Assembly (NCBI RefSeq): GCF_900009135.1
Contig: NZ_LT797709.1
Span: 62,001 to 126,000, forward strand
DNA: 64,000 nt
Direction of reading: 5' to 3'
Origin: Planktothrix sp. PCC 11201
GTDB lineage: Bacteria > Cyanobacteriota > Cyanobacteriia > Cyanobacteriales > Microcoleaceae
Positions 33,809-43,609 of this stretch are shown piece by piece (position 1 is the first letter of the stretch; the number at the start of each line of letters is the position of its first letter). The position numbers and the translations under genes were made by a program. The notes beneath the pieces are model-generated. The model worked only from the letters and a program-made list of their open reading frames with translations. It did no database searches and had not been told where the DNA came from.

Positions 33809-33826
33809 TGCGCTATATATAGCGCA
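33809..33826. terminator. 18-bp perfect palindrome between convergent genes
   Basis: TGCGCTATATATAGCGCA reads the same on both strands. It lies between the PIN toxin (+) and the sulfate-binding protein (-), so it could stop transcription from both sides. There is no clear T-run, so the assignment is weak. Confidence 0.35.
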
Positions 33827-33895
33827 ATTGCGTAAGTCCTGATATCTCAAATGGTTTCTATAAAACACCGATTGATTCAATGGTCGCTCCTCATA

Positions 33896-34978
33896 TCACG
33901 GAGTCTGTGTGTTCCTAATTTCTGACTGAATTTGATCAAAAATTCCATGATCTTGAAAAAATTTATCTTGAATATTACTCCATCCCCCTAAATCTTCGGC
34001 ATTAAATAATTGCTTAATGGGGGGAAATTGTTCGGAGGATATCGGATCTAAGGGTCTAAATCCCACTTTCGCAAAAGCCGTTTGTGCTTGGGGGGTAAAC
34101 AGAAATTTTACAAAGGCTTCTGCGACTTCCCGTGTTCCTCGGCGATCGACATATTTATCCACAATGGCGATCGGATTGTCAATCGAAATATTAATATCGG
34201 GAATAATCATAAAGGTATTTTTAGCCAGTCCCTCTTGAGTCGCTAAAATCATTTCATTTTCATAATTAATTAAGACATCTCCTTGATTTTGCCGCAGAAA
34301 TAAATCCGTCGATTCCCGGGCATCTTTGGCCAAGACTGGGACGTTTTTATAAACTTGAGTCACAAAATCGAGGGCTTGGGCTTCCGTCCCCCCAGTTTGG
34401 GTAATCGCCCCCCACAACGCCAAGAAATTCCAGCGCGCACCCCCCGAGGTTTTGGGGTCGGCCGTAATCACAGAAACCCCAGGTTTGGCCAAATCAGACC
34501 AAGTGCGGATATTTTTGGGATTGCCCGCCCGGGTGACAATCGCCCCGACGGAGTGGGCGACAATCCCGTGATTCGGACTTCGGTGTTCCCACCCGGGTTG
34601 AATTAAGCCCGCGTCCTGAATTTTTTGGGTATCGAGGGCTAAGGCTAAATGCACCACATCCGCCGGAAGTCCATTAATCACGGCTCGGGCTTGGGTACTT
34701 GATCCCGCATAACTTTGTCTGATTCTGACTTCCTGGTGATGTTCTTTTTGCCATTTTTCTTTGAACAGAGGAATAATTTCGGCGTAGGCGGCGCGGGTTA
34801 CGGCGTAGGACACAAAACTGATTTCAATGGGTGGACGTCGGGGAATTCCGTCCACGACAGGAGGAGAGATGGGATTTTGACCACAGGCGGGGAGGAGCAG
34901 GGTCAAACCCAGACTGACCAGGAACAAAAACAAAAAGCTGTGATGGATAATCCGATTCTGTAACTGACGATGGAACAT
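33896..34978 (-). CDS. sbpA: Sulfate/thiosulfate ABC-transporter substrate-binding protein
   Basis: A 360-aa extracytoplasmic binding protein. A signal segment ends in the lipobox LLLPAC (about 29-34). The body starts ISFVSYAVTRAAYAEIIPLF and includes QSYAGSSTQARAVINGLPAD, PKTSGGARWNFLALWGA and FLRQNQGDVLINYENE, all characteristic of the sulfate-binding family. The cysT, cysW and cysA genes are not adjacent, so this may be an additional or separated component. It is co-oriented with no neighbour. Confidence 0.9.
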   Translation of the reverse strand: MFHRQLQNRIIHHSFLFLFLVSLGLTLLLPACGQNPISPPVVDGIPRRPPIEISFVSYAVTRAAYAEIIPLFKEKWQKEHHQEVRIRQSYAGSSTQARAVINGLPADVVHLALALDTQKIQDAGLIQPGWEHRSPNHGIVAHSVGAIVTRAGNPKNIRTWSDLAKPGVSVITADPKTSGGARWNFLALWGAITQTGGTEAQALDFVTQVYKNVPVLAKDARESTDLFLRQNQGDVLINYENEMILATQEGLAKNTFMIIPDINISIDNPIAIVDKYVDRRGTREVAEAFVKFLFTPQAQTAFAKVGFRPLDPISSEQFPPIKQLFNAEDLGGWSNIQDKFFQDHGIFDQIQSEIRNTQTP

Positions 34979-35156
34979 ATATTTATTGAGATTTTGATAA
35001 AAAAATACTATAAGTTGGTAGGGTTAGTGTAGTTTATAATTAATTATCTATAATTTCACCGGAATTAGGCGATCGCAAATTACGGATCAATGTTGTTTTA
35101 AATACAAAATCATTGAGAGAAAAATTGAGCCTCTCAACCCGCGCCATAACATCAGG

Positions 35157-38100
35157 ATGTATCGACAGTTCACCCACTTAATCCGTAGTTTTCAAACTTT
35201 AACTAGCCTCAGTAGGAAAAACAATATGGCCCGTTTTCGTAAAAAAATATTTCCCAAACAGAAAGGTTCAATTACCCGTGAAACCCTGGTTAAAATGGGG
35301 GTGAGAATTGCTTTAGTGATTTTGGGATCGACGGCTCTTAGTTATCTGCATTTAATGTCTATCTTAGAAACCCAAACTATCCAACAATTAGATAAATATA
35401 TTGTGGAACGGGGACAACGGGAAAGCAATATTTTTACTTTAGCAGAAGATAATCATGCAATTTTAAAACAGGAAATTAAACGTCGTTTAGAAGAATGGGA
35501 AGATTATGATCCGCAACTAGAATTTGATCAAAAATTTGTCCCGTTTAAGGATGGAGTAATTAGAAATCAACCCGAAGGCTTTGACCGCAGCCGTCAAGCC
35601 GGAGTTTATATTGGCAAAACCGTTGAACTGACTCCAGAAATTCGTCGTCGGGTTCTCACTTTTTATGATCTCGTCACTTCCTCTGGTATGGCTTGGCAAA
35701 GTCGGTTTCAAAATACCTATATTAATACTCCTGAAAATATCGGAATTATGTATTGGCCAGAGGTTCCTTGGGCGGAAAATACCACCTCTGATTTGTATAT
35801 TCCTAATGAAAACTCTTTTTGGATGACGGACTCCCAACATAACCCTACTCATCAAACCGTTTGCACAGGAGTTTATTATGATCAAATTGCTAGAAACTGG
35901 ATGATTTCCTGTGGAACTCCCGTTGATATTGCAGGAAAACAGGTAGCGACCATCGGCCATGATATTGTTTTAAATGAACTCCTGGAACGAACTTTGCAAG
36001 ACCGTCTCCCGGGAACTTATAATCTAATTTTTCGTTCCGATGGTCGTTTAATTGCCCATCCCGATAAAATGGATGAGATCAAAAAAAATCAGGGTAAATT
36101 AGATATTTTTCAATCTGAAGATCCCCATTTAATTAGAATTTTTCAATTAGTGAAAAACTTAAAACTGGGGAAAGTTGTTGTTGAAAATACTCAAGATAAA
36201 GAATATTTAGCTTTAGCTAAACTGGAAACGCCAGATTGGTATTTTGTGACGGTTTTTCCTAAATCAATTTTAGCAGAAGTTGCCCTGAATAATGCCCGTT
36301 TTGTTTTAATTTTAGGGGGCGTTTCTTTGCTGATTGAAATTATCATATTATTATCGGTTTTACGCCACCAAGTTTCTGAACCGTTGGGTCAACTGATGGT
36401 AGCAACGGAACAAATCTCTACGGGAGATTTTAATATTCATCTGGATACCACCCGCCCCGATGAATTAGGACAATTAGCCACCTCCTTTAATACTATGGTG
36501 GCGGAAGTTCAAGCCCGAGAAGTTAGACTCAAGCAAGCACAAATAGAATTACAAAAAACGGATAAACTCAAGGATGAATTTTTGGGAAATACCTCCCATG
36601 AACTGCGCACACCTTTAAATGGAATTATTGGTATTGCTGAATCCTTAATTGACGGTACAACTGGTCAGTTATCATCGGCAACAATGGCTAATTTAAGAAT
36701 GATTGCATCCAGTGGGAGAAGGTTGGCTAATTTAGTGAATGATATTTTGGATTTCTCTAAACTCAAACATAAAACCCTAGAACTTCAGTTAAAATCCGTT
36801 GGCTTACGAGAGGTTGTTGAAGTCGTGATTAATCTAATTCAACCCTTAATTAATCAAAAAAAATTACAGATTAATAATAGAATTTTACTCACGTTACCTG
36901 CGGTAATGGCTGATGAAAACCGCCTGCAACAAATCTTTTATAATCTGATTGGAAATGCCATCAAATTTACAGATAGTGGCAAGATTGAAATTTTGGCTCA
37001 GGTTATTTCTCATGCGGGATTACAACAAATACAAATTACGGTTTCTGATACGGGAATTGGGATTCCAGAAGATAAATTAGAGAGCATTTTTGAATCTTTT
37101 GAACAAGCGGATGGGTCTACGGCTAGAATCTATGGAGGCACAGGTTTAGGCTTGGCAATTACTCAGCAATTAATCGAATTACAAGGCGGAAAAATTTGGG
37201 TAGAATCAATATTAAATGAAGGTTCTAAATTTCATTTTACTTTACCCATTAGTTGGGATTCAGAAATCAGTTATTCTAATGTTTCTGTCTTTAGTTTGAG
37301 AGATAATATTCCTGCAACTTTGGTTTTAAGTTCTGATCTTCCTGTCTATTCTGAACCCTCTTTTACTCGGGTTGAGGAGTTGGTTGTTGAGGAAATGTTA
37401 TCAACAGTTAGGCCTGAAAAATCACAAAAATATAAAATTTTAGTGGTTGATGATGAACCCGTAAATCGTCAGGTTTTAGTCAATCATTTGTCTTTATATC
37501 AATATGAAATTACCGAGGCTGCGTCGGGTCAGGAAGCCTTGAATTTGCTCAATCAGGGTTGGAAACCGGATTTAATGTTATTAGATGTAATGATGCCTCG
37601 GATGACCGGTTATGAAGTTACTCGCAAAGTTCGAGAAAGATGGCAACCCAATGAGTTACCGATTGTGTTACTCACGGCTAAAAATCAAGTCTCTGATTTG
37701 GTGATTGGTTTACAAGCTGGGGCAAATGATTATGTGACTAAACCTATTACCAAAGATGAACTCATTGCTCGAATTAAAACCCATTGCACGCAAGCTGCAA
37801 CGTTCTTAGAAAATACTCGTCTTTATTTGGAATTGCAGGCTTCAGAGGCTAGGGAAAGGGAAAAAGCCCTTCAGCTTGAACAATCTTTACAAGACCTGAA
37901 AACCATGCAATTACAAATGGTTCAAAGCGAAAAAATGGCAAGTATTGGTCAATTGGTTGCTGGAGTTGCCCATGAAATTAATAATCCGATTTCCTTTGTT
38001 TTGGGCAATTTAAGTTATGCGGAAACGGCGATTCATGATCTGATTCAGTTAATTATTCTTTATCAAAATAACCATCCTGAAACAGTGCCAGAAATTGTGC

Positions 38101-38741
38101 GGCAGATTGAAAAGATTGATCTTTCTTATTTGATTGAAGATTTACCTAAATTAATGGGTTCTCTGAAAATGGGAACCGAACGAATTAGGCAAATTAGTAT
38201 CTCTTTACGGACGTTTTCTCGGGGAGATACGGATCAAAAAGTTGAATTTAATCTGCATGAAGGAATTGATAGTACCTTAATGATCTTAAAACATCGCTTG
38301 AAAGGAAATTCACAACGTCCCGAAATTACTATTATTAAAGATTATGGGGATTTGCTCCCGATTAATTGCTATCCTGGGCCATTGAATCAAGTTTTTCTTA
38401 ATCTTTTAGCCAATGCTATTGATGTGTTAGATGATGTAACCGAAAAAATATCTTATCAAAACCATCAATCTCGTCCTCCCAAAATTAGTATCCGTACAGA
38501 ATTATCTCAGGATGAACAGTGGGCTATTATCAGAATTAAAGATAATGGCATGGGGATGAAAGAAGATGTGAAACAAAAAATATTTGAGCATTTATTCACC
38601 ACCAAACCAGTCGGAAAAGGGACAGGAATTGGTTTATCTATTAGTCGTCAAATTGTTGTGGAAAAACACGGAGGGAAACTGAGTTGCTTTTCTTCCTACG
38701 GAGAAGGTTCGGAGTTTATCATTGAAATTCCAACGATATAA
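35157..38741 (+). CDS. Membrane hybrid sensor histidine kinase with two kinase modules and a receiver
   Basis: A 1,194-aa sensor. An N-terminal TM (about 52-72) and a second TM (about 377-402) flank a large periplasmic sensor domain with Cache-like features. HAMP follows (about 400-455). The first kinase has FLGNTSHELRTPLN, FYNLIGNAIKFTD, DTGIGIPEDK and TGLGLAITQQ. The receiver (about 760-880) has ILVVDDEPVN and MLLDVMMPRMTG. A second kinase unit follows with QLVAGVAHEINNPISF, FLNLLANAIDVLD, DNGMGM and GTGIGLSISRQ. Start at 35157 or the ATG at 35226. Two kinases plus a receiver allow an internal phosphorelay; the signal is unknown. Confidence 0.93.
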   Translation: MYRQFTHLIRSFQTLTSLSRKNNMARFRKKIFPKQKGSITRETLVKMGVRIALVILGSTALSYLHLMSILETQTIQQLDKYIVERGQRESNIFTLAEDNHAILKQEIKRRLEEWEDYDPQLEFDQKFVPFKDGVIRNQPEGFDRSRQAGVYIGKTVELTPEIRRRVLTFYDLVTSSGMAWQSRFQNTYINTPENIGIMYWPEVPWAENTTSDLYIPNENSFWMTDSQHNPTHQTVCTGVYYDQIARNWMISCGTPVDIAGKQVATIGHDIVLNELLERTLQDRLPGTYNLIFRSDGRLIAHPDKMDEIKKNQGKLDIFQSEDPHLIRIFQLVKNLKLGKVVVENTQDKEYLALAKLETPDWYFVTVFPKSILAEVALNNARFVLILGGVSLLIEIIILLSVLRHQVSEPLGQLMVATEQISTGDFNIHLDTTRPDELGQLATSFNTMVAEVQAREVRLKQAQIELQKTDKLKDEFLGNTSHELRTPLNGIIGIAESLIDGTTGQLSSATMANLRMIASSGRRLANLVNDILDFSKLKHKTLELQLKSVGLREVVEVVINLIQPLINQKKLQINNRILLTLPAVMADENRLQQIFYNLIGNAIKFTDSGKIEILAQVISHAGLQQIQITVSDTGIGIPEDKLESIFESFEQADGSTARIYGGTGLGLAITQQLIELQGGKIWVESILNEGSKFHFTLPISWDSEISYSNVSVFSLRDNIPATLVLSSDLPVYSEPSFTRVEELVVEEMLSTVRPEKSQKYKILVVDDEPVNRQVLVNHLSLYQYEITEAASGQEALNLLNQGWKPDLMLLDVMMPRMTGYEVTRKVRERWQPNELPIVLLTAKNQVSDLVIGLQAGANDYVTKPITKDELIARIKTHCTQAATFLENTRLYLELQASEAREREKALQLEQSLQDLKTMQLQMVQSEKMASIGQLVAGVAHEINNPISFVLGNLSYAETAIHDLIQLIILYQNNHPETVPEIVRQIEKIDLSYLIEDLPKLMGSLKMGTERIRQISISLRTFSRGDTDQKVEFNLHEGIDSTLMILKHRLKGNSQRPEITIIKDYGDLLPINCYPGPLNQVFLNLLANAIDVLDDVTEKISYQNHQSRPPKISIRTELSQDEQWAIIRIKDNGMGMKEDVKQKIFEHLFTTKPVGKGTGIGLSISRQIVVEKHGGKLSCFSSYGEGSEFIIEIPTI

Positions 38742-38756
38742 CTATTCCCAGGAATT

Positions 38757-39239
38757 TTAATTGACTTTTTCTAATAAAGCCACGGCATAGGCGGCAATTC
38801 CTTCCTCTCGACCCACGGGGCCTAATTTTTCGTTGGTGGTGGCTTTGACTCCAATTTGATCGGAATTGAGGTTTAAGGTGCTGGCAAGGCGATCGCACAT
38901 GGCGCTAATATGGGGTTTTAATTTCGGACGTTCGGCAACAATTACAGAATCAATATTTCCCACTTTCCAACCTCGATCTAATATGAGTTGATTCACCTGT
39001 TTTAAGAGGACTAAACTATCCGCCCCCGCCCATTTTTCATCAGTTGGGGGGAAATAATGCCCAATATCTCCTAAACTTAAAGCCCCTAACATAGCGTCCA
39101 TAATGGCATGGGTTAAAACATCGGCATCACTATGTCCTAATAGTCCCAATTCATGATCAATTTTAATCCCGCCTAAAATTAATGCCCGTCCGGGGACTAG
39201 TTTATGAATATCATAACCATTACCAATGCGAATATTCAT
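38757..39239 (-). CDS. ispF: 2-C-methyl-D-erythritol 2,4-cyclodiphosphate synthase
   Basis: A 160-aa enzyme of the MEP isoprenoid pathway that cyclises CDP-methylerythritol 2-phosphate. It shows [10 protein letters not shown] (metal-binding Asp8 and His10), [19 protein letters not shown] (His about 34-42), [11 protein letters not shown] and the C-terminal [17 protein letters not shown]. Length is normal. It stands alone, convergent with the preceding kinase gene. Confidence 0.95.
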   Translation of the reverse strand: MNIRIGNGYDIHKLVPGRALILGGIKIDHELGLLGHSDADVLTHAIMDAMLGALSLGDIGHYFPPTDEKWAGADSLVLLKQVNQLILDRGWKVGNIDSVIVAERPKLKPHISAMCDRLASTLNLNSDQIGVKATTNEKLGPVGREEGIAAYAVALLEKVN

Positions 39240-39302
39240 GGATCTTTTTTCCTGTTAAAATTAATATATAGCAGTCGCGCCTGGTAATTAGGACGGATTT
39301 TT

Positions 39303-39361
39303 GTAGGGGCGGGTTCGCCTAAATTTAAATGCACCCAACCTAAATATCGATAAACCCGCCC
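39303..39361. repeat. Palindromic repeat family A, copy 4
   Basis: GTAGGGGCGGGTTCG at the left and TAAACCCGCCC at the right, with an AT-rich centre. It is the only family A copy in the 934-base interval 39240-40173. That interval otherwise holds one likely small ORF and one structured hairpin. Confidence 0.8.
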
Positions 39362-39526
39362 TCTCTCTCTCCGTCTCGTGCGTCGCGGATTGTTATGGCT
39401 TTTGATTTTACCATTAATAGGTAATATCAAGTCCACCGTTGGGGTTTAACCCAAACTTGAGAAGAAATTTAAGAATAGTTTAAAAACAGGTTAAATTTCT
39501 TCCCCTTGATTCCAGCAGAAAACCGT

Positions 39527-39718
39527 TTATGACCCAGAATGATAGGGTTGAACAGACTTAACAGAAACATTAGGAGATTGAGAAGCCGCGACACAAAAAA
39601 AAGTAAATAAAATTAAAAATATACTAACTACATAACTCAAACCAATCATGGCATAGGAATTAGTCATATTGTTACGGAAACATTTTAACACCAAGACATT
39701 AGGAAGCAAGGTTTTCAT
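39527..39718 (-). CDS. Possible small single-pass membrane protein
   Basis: A 63-aa ORF starting MKTLLPNVLVLKCFRNNM, with one strong hydrophobic helix (MIGLSYVVSIFLILFTFF) and a short polar tail. An excellent GGAGG lies eight bases before its ATG, which is the main reason for calling it real. Two in-frame codons further upstream (39760) would extend it, but less credibly. No family recognised. It could be a small regulatory or stress membrane peptide. Confidence 0.45.
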   Translation of the reverse strand: MKTLLPNVLVLKCFRNNMTNSYAMIGLSYVVSIFLILFTFFCVAASQSPNVSVKSVQPYHSGS

Positions 39719-39978
39719 GATAGTAACCTCCATGGTATTAACCTTAATAACAGTTGACACTTAAACCGCAATAGTCTCAGCACGCTATCGACCCCTGTGG
39801 GTGATTTTAGCGCTGTTCTAGTCGGTGACTCTCTGGACTGATTTTGATTTTGATGGGAGTTCGTTTAATCAAACTAAACGAAATAGAACAGAAACAGTAT
39901 TGACTACTAATAGCACTTTTTGACTGTTGTTTTGTAGCTATCGTAATCCGAAAAAGGCTACAAGATTTTAGCATAAAG

Positions 39979-40023
39979 TTTTGGTGTTTCAAGCCTGCGT
40001 GCGCTTGGATTTAGACACCAAAA
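39979..40023 (+). ncRNA. Structured RNA candidate (strong hairpin with terminator-like end)
   Basis: TTTTGGTGT at 39979-39987 pairs with ACACCAAAA at 40015-40023, and CAAGC (39990) pairs with GCTTG (40003) inside. CCCGGCACC and a run of six T (40033-40038) follow, as for a terminator. It lies in a gene-poor interval. It could be the 3' end of a small RNA from the left or just a dispersed hairpin. Confidence 0.35.
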
Positions 40024-40173
40024 CCCGGCACCTTTTTTGATTAACTCTATATAGATTGCTAGATCGACTGTGAGTGAACTGGCATGATAGAACCTACAGT
40101 GCCATCATACCACAATAATCGTCTATCCACACCATCAAATCTAACAACCTCGATACGGGTGGCTATATCTATT

Positions 40174-41292
40174 CTATTCACTCACTAAAAAAGAGGCAAA
40201 ATCCGGTACATTCACCCAAGTTCCCGTTGCATTGGATTCATGGGTTAAATCCATTAAGAGTTGAGAATAAACTCCTTCTTTCAGCGAAGGTGTTAAACTT
40301 ATTCCTTGTTCAATTCCTGTTATCCATTGGTCAACCACTCGCAGCACCGGAGCAATCCGACCATCGGGATAAATTCGGGGAAATTCTAAGGTTTGGGGGA
40401 TAGAAATTTCACTTAAAGGTTGCCCCTTTTGACTCCCCCATAATCGAAATCCATGCACATAATCCTGTTGATTATCACTACCTAAAATTAATGTGCCTTC
40501 ACTACCATAAATTTCTACCCAATGTCCCCGTCCTTGGTAGGTAACAGAACTTAAACAAACTTGACAGGGAGTGCCATCCTCTAATTCTAAAATGAGGGTA
40601 CAAATATCATCGGCATCAACAACTTTTAATTCTTCCCCAGCTTCAGGATCTGGACGTAAGAGAATCGAAGTATTCAGTTGTCCACAGAGGCGTTTAATTG
40701 AACCCAACAACCAGGAAATATAATCAAAACTATGGGAACCAATTGCCCCTAATACCCCGCCTCCCTTGTCTTTTTGAGCATACCAATTCCAGGGACGAGT
40801 CTCATCGGCACGACTAGAAACTAACCAATCAATTTTGATTAATCTTTTTTGACCTACATAATTTTCCGCCAACAGTTGCGATAAATGTTGCCAAGCGGGA
40901 ATAAACCGAAATTCAAAATCTAAGCTGGTAATACAGCCTTTAGATTGGGCGAGGTGATAGAGATATTTTGCTTCTGCAACCGTTAGGGCTGTGGGTTTTT
41001 CTAATAACAGATGTTTCCCGGCATTTAGAGCTATTTTAGCCATATCAAAATGCAGAAAAGGCGGGGTAGAAATGGCAACTCCTTGAACTTCAGATAAAGC
41101 ACAAATCTCCTCAATACTGTTACAAGCATGGGGAATATTATGGCTAGAGGCGACCGCTTTTGCTTTGTCTAAATCTCGATGATAAACCGCAACTACTTGG
41201 GTTTTAGGGTGGTCTTGAAAGGCGGGAATATGAACTTTTTTACCGAATCCTGTTCCAATTATGGCAATGCCAATTTTTGTGTTTGTTGTCAT
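40174..41292 (-). CDS. Gfo/Idh/MocA-family NAD(P)-dependent oxidoreductase
   Basis: A 372-aa enzyme with a Rossmann dinucleotide fold at the start (AIIGTGFGKKVHIPAFQD), the catalytic-type lysine in LLLEKPTALTVAEAKYL (about 93-109) and a C-terminal alpha/beta domain with GAIGSHSFDYISWLLG. Members act on sugars, inositols or bilins; no substrate can be assigned. The gene is monocistronic. The upstream intergenic region also serves the divergent DUF433 gene. Confidence 0.9.
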   Translation of the reverse strand: MTTNTKIGIAIIGTGFGKKVHIPAFQDHPKTQVVAVYHRDLDKAKAVASSHNIPHACNSIEEICALSEVQGVAISTPPFLHFDMAKIALNAGKHLLLEKPTALTVAEAKYLYHLAQSKGCITSLDFEFRFIPAWQHLSQLLAENYVGQKRLIKIDWLVSSRADETRPWNWYAQKDKGGGVLGAIGSHSFDYISWLLGSIKRLCGQLNTSILLRPDPEAGEELKVVDADDICTLILELEDGTPCQVCLSSVTYQGRGHWVEIYGSEGTLILGSDNQQDYVHGFRLWGSQKGQPLSEISIPQTLEFPRIYPDGRIAPVLRVVDQWITGIEQGISLTPSLKEGVYSQLLMDLTHESNATGTWVNVPDFASFLVSE

Positions 41293-41399
41293 GGTTTCTC
41301 CTGATTCAATAAATTAAAATATTGATCGAATTTTAACACAAATTTGATATAATATGATCAGTTATGAACAGCCGTAAAATATCTGAAGGATTAGAGATC

Positions 41400-42086
41400 A
41401 TGTCTATGGGTTTAGATGTTCGTGATTTGCCAAATTATTCCTTAACAGAAGCCGCAAAATATTTGCAACTTCCGACTGGAACATTGAGGTCTTGGGTCTA
41501 TGGTCGTTATTATCCCACTCGTCAAGGAAAAAAATATTTTGCCCCCCTAATTGAATTAGCTTCGGAAAAAAAACTATCTTTTACGAATTTAATTGAAGCT
41601 CATGTTTTAAGTGCTATCCGTCGCCTCCATCAAGTCCCTTTAGCTAAAGTTCGTGCAGCATTAGATTATCTTAATCAAGAATTTTCTGCACCCCATCCCT
41701 TAGCAAAATTAGAATTTCAAACCGATGGTGTTAATCTATTTGTTGAACAGTTTGGGGAATTATTAAATGTTTCTTTAAAAGGTCAATTAGCTTTAAAAGA
41801 AGTTTTTTATCAATTTTTAAGTAGAATTGAACGAGATCCATCAGGATTACCAATTAAACTATTTCCTTTTACTCGAAATTTTGATATAAATGCTCCCAAA
41901 ATTGTTGTGATTGATCCCTATATTTCCTTTGGTCGTCCTGTCTTAATGGGAACTGGAATTCCAACTATTATTTTAGCAGAACGGTATAAAGCCGGAGAAT
42001 CTATTCATGAATTGGCAATTGATTATCAATGTGAGCGTAGCTTAATTGAAGAAGGAATTCGCAGCGAATTGGACTTAGTAGCATGA
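41400..42086 (+). CDS. DUF433-domain protein, putative antitoxin with HTH
   Basis: About 228 aa. The N-terminal part (LPNYSLTEAAKYLQLPTGTL, then RSWVYGRYYPT) resembles a MerR-like helix-turn-helix. The C-terminal part matches DUF433 (GRPVLMGTGIPTIILAERYK...LAIDYQ). A TATAAT at 41348-41353 lies close to an ATG at 41364, so the true start is more likely 41400, preceded by AAGGA. Its last four bases overlap the toxin gene (ATGA). DUF433 proteins usually pair with PIN-like toxins. Confidence 0.85.
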   Translation: MSMGLDVRDLPNYSLTEAAKYLQLPTGTLRSWVYGRYYPTRQGKKYFAPLIELASEKKLSFTNLIEAHVLSAIRRLHQVPLAKVRAALDYLNQEFSAPHPLAKLEFQTDGVNLFVEQFGELLNVSLKGQLALKEVFYQFLSRIERDPSGLPIKLFPFTRNFDINAPKIVVIDPYISFGRPVLMGTGIPTIILAERYKAGESIHELAIDYQCERSLIEEGIRSELDLVA

Positions 42087-42505
42087 CCGCTCAAGTTATC
42101 TTTTTTATTGATAGATGTTTGGGTCGAGTTAAAGTTCCAGAATCTTTAAGAAATGCAGGAGCAACTGTTGAAATTCATGATGCTCATTTTCCCCAAAATA
42201 TTAGAGATGAGGAATGGTTAATAGAAGTAGGAAATCGCCATTGGGTTGTTTTAACTAAAGATGAAAAAATTGGCTATCGCACCTCTCAGATTTTGAGTAT
42301 TGCTCAAGCAAATGTGAGGGTATTTGTTTTAGCTTCAACAAATTTATCAGGAGATGCGATCGCTTCCACTTTTGTAAATACTTTGCCCAAAATGACAAAA
42401 TTTGCTTTGAATCATCCGCCACCTTTTATTGCTAAAGTTTATCAATCGGGGCGAGTAATTTCTTGGAGAAATAATACAGAACTACTCCGAAGAATAGAGT
42501 TATAA
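42083..42505 (+). CDS. PIN-like (VapC45/DUF5615-type) toxin
   Basis: A 140-aa protein starting MTAQVIFFIDRCLGRVKVPE, with LTKDEKIGYR and a late SWRNNTELLRR. The first Asp (FFIDR), the DAHFP segment and the TKDEKI acidic residues fit a reduced PIN-like nuclease fold. It overlaps the DUF433 gene by four bases, the standard arrangement for such pairs. RNA target unknown. Confidence 0.8.
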   Translation: MTAQVIFFIDRCLGRVKVPESLRNAGATVEIHDAHFPQNIRDEEWLIEVGNRHWVVLTKDEKIGYRTSQILSIAQANVRVFVLASTNLSGDAIASTFVNTLPKMTKFALNHPPPFIAKVYQSGRVISWRNNTELLRRIEL

Positions 42506-42516
42506 ATTAACTCAGA

Positions 42517-43491
42517 TCAAAAGCGGTTCGTGATTTTATTTTCTACCCATTCTATCACCTGTTTTCCTAAATAAACCCCATCCAATAAATCAATTTCCCG
42601 AATCCCCGTTGGACTGGTAACATTGACTTCTGTTAAATATCCGCCAATGATATCAATTCCCACAAAATATAAGCCATCAGCAACTAATTGAGATGCTAAT
42701 TTTTGACATATTTCCCGTTCTCGATCTGTAATTTCGGTTTTAGCAACCCGTCCACCAACAGCCATATTTCCTCTAAATTCTTGACCCGTAGGAATGCGAT
42801 TAACCGCTCCAATGGGTTCACCATTTAACAAAATAATCCGTTTATCTCCATCTTTTGCTTCCGGTAAAAAGGTCTGAATCATCACCGGATATAAACCCTG
42901 TTGGGTGCTAATTTCAATTAAAGAATTGAGATTGCGATCGCTCCCTGACAAAAATAAAATTCCCTCTCCTGCTTTGCCACCTAAAGGTTTTAAAACCGCC
43001 GCTCCTTGACGTTCAACAAACTCCCGAATTATCTGTTTATCGCGGCTAACAATGGTTGTCGGAATGCAATCTTTAAATTGCAGTGCGTACATTTTTTCAT
43101 TTGCTGTTCTTAACCCACTAGGAGAATTAACCACCAAAGTTTTTTCCGGGTTAATATAGTCTAAAAGATAGGTGGCATATAGATAGGGAATCGTGACTGG
43201 GGGGTCGGTTCGCATAAACACCGCATCCATATTTTCTAGGGGTTGGAGTATCGATTGATCCACCGAAAACCAGGGTTCCTCAACTTTCCAACGATCCTGA
43301 TCTCTAATAATAGGAATCAGATTAACCTGGGTTAAAAGCGCCCAGGTTTGACCTGCAATCACATTTAATTGGTGAGCTTCTGTGACCCAAACTTCATGTC
43401 CCAAAAGTTGCGTAGCTTCCATTAAAGCAACACTGGTATCATGACTTGGATTTAATTTTTCGATGGGGTCAATAATGAAAGCAAATTTCAT
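42517..43491 (-). CDS. gshB: Glutathione synthetase
   Basis: A 324-aa ATP-grasp ligase that joins gamma-glutamylcysteine and glycine. Motifs include MKFAFIIDPIEKLNPSHDTS, FMRTDPPVTIPYLYATYLLD, LKPLGGKAGEGILFL, PVMIQTFLPEAKDGDKRIIL, NRIPTGQEFRGNMAVGG and VTSPTGIREID. Length is typical. The grxC gene reads the same way 119 bases upstream, so both may form a glutathione operon. A near-perfect 13-base inverted repeat lies between them. Confidence 0.96.
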   Translation of the reverse strand: MKFAFIIDPIEKLNPSHDTSVALMEATQLLGHEVWVTEAHQLNVIAGQTWALLTQVNLIPIIRDQDRWKVEEPWFSVDQSILQPLENMDAVFMRTDPPVTIPYLYATYLLDYINPEKTLVVNSPSGLRTANEKMYALQFKDCIPTTIVSRDKQIIREFVERQGAAVLKPLGGKAGEGILFLSGSDRNLNSLIEISTQQGLYPVMIQTFLPEAKDGDKRIILLNGEPIGAVNRIPTGQEFRGNMAVGGRVAKTEITDREREICQKLASQLVADGLYFVGIDIIGGYLTEVNVTSPTGIREIDLLDGVYLGKQVIEWVENKITNRF

Positions 43492-43537
43492 CTTTATTTA
43501 CAATTAACAGTTAACAAATTAAACAAAGTATGATATA

Positions 43538-43602
43538 CTCAATCCAGGCATTTAAAACCAACTCAGAATAAATCAGGAGTGTTTTATTTTGCCAGGATTG
43601 AG
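43538..43602 (-). promoter_or_regulatory. Inverted repeat between grxC and gshB
   Basis: CTCAATCCAGGCA at 43538-43550 and TGCCAGGATTGAG at 43590-43602 pair with one mismatch across a 39-base loop. On the (-) transcript this lies between grxC and gshB. It could reduce read-through or form an mRNA-stability element. Confidence 0.35.
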
Positions 43603-43609
43603 AATAGAA

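Noticed and set aside
39807-39992. Minus-strand 61-aa ORF
   Set aside because: No ribosome-binding site or motif; it overlaps the structured hairpin at its 5' end and looks like chance.
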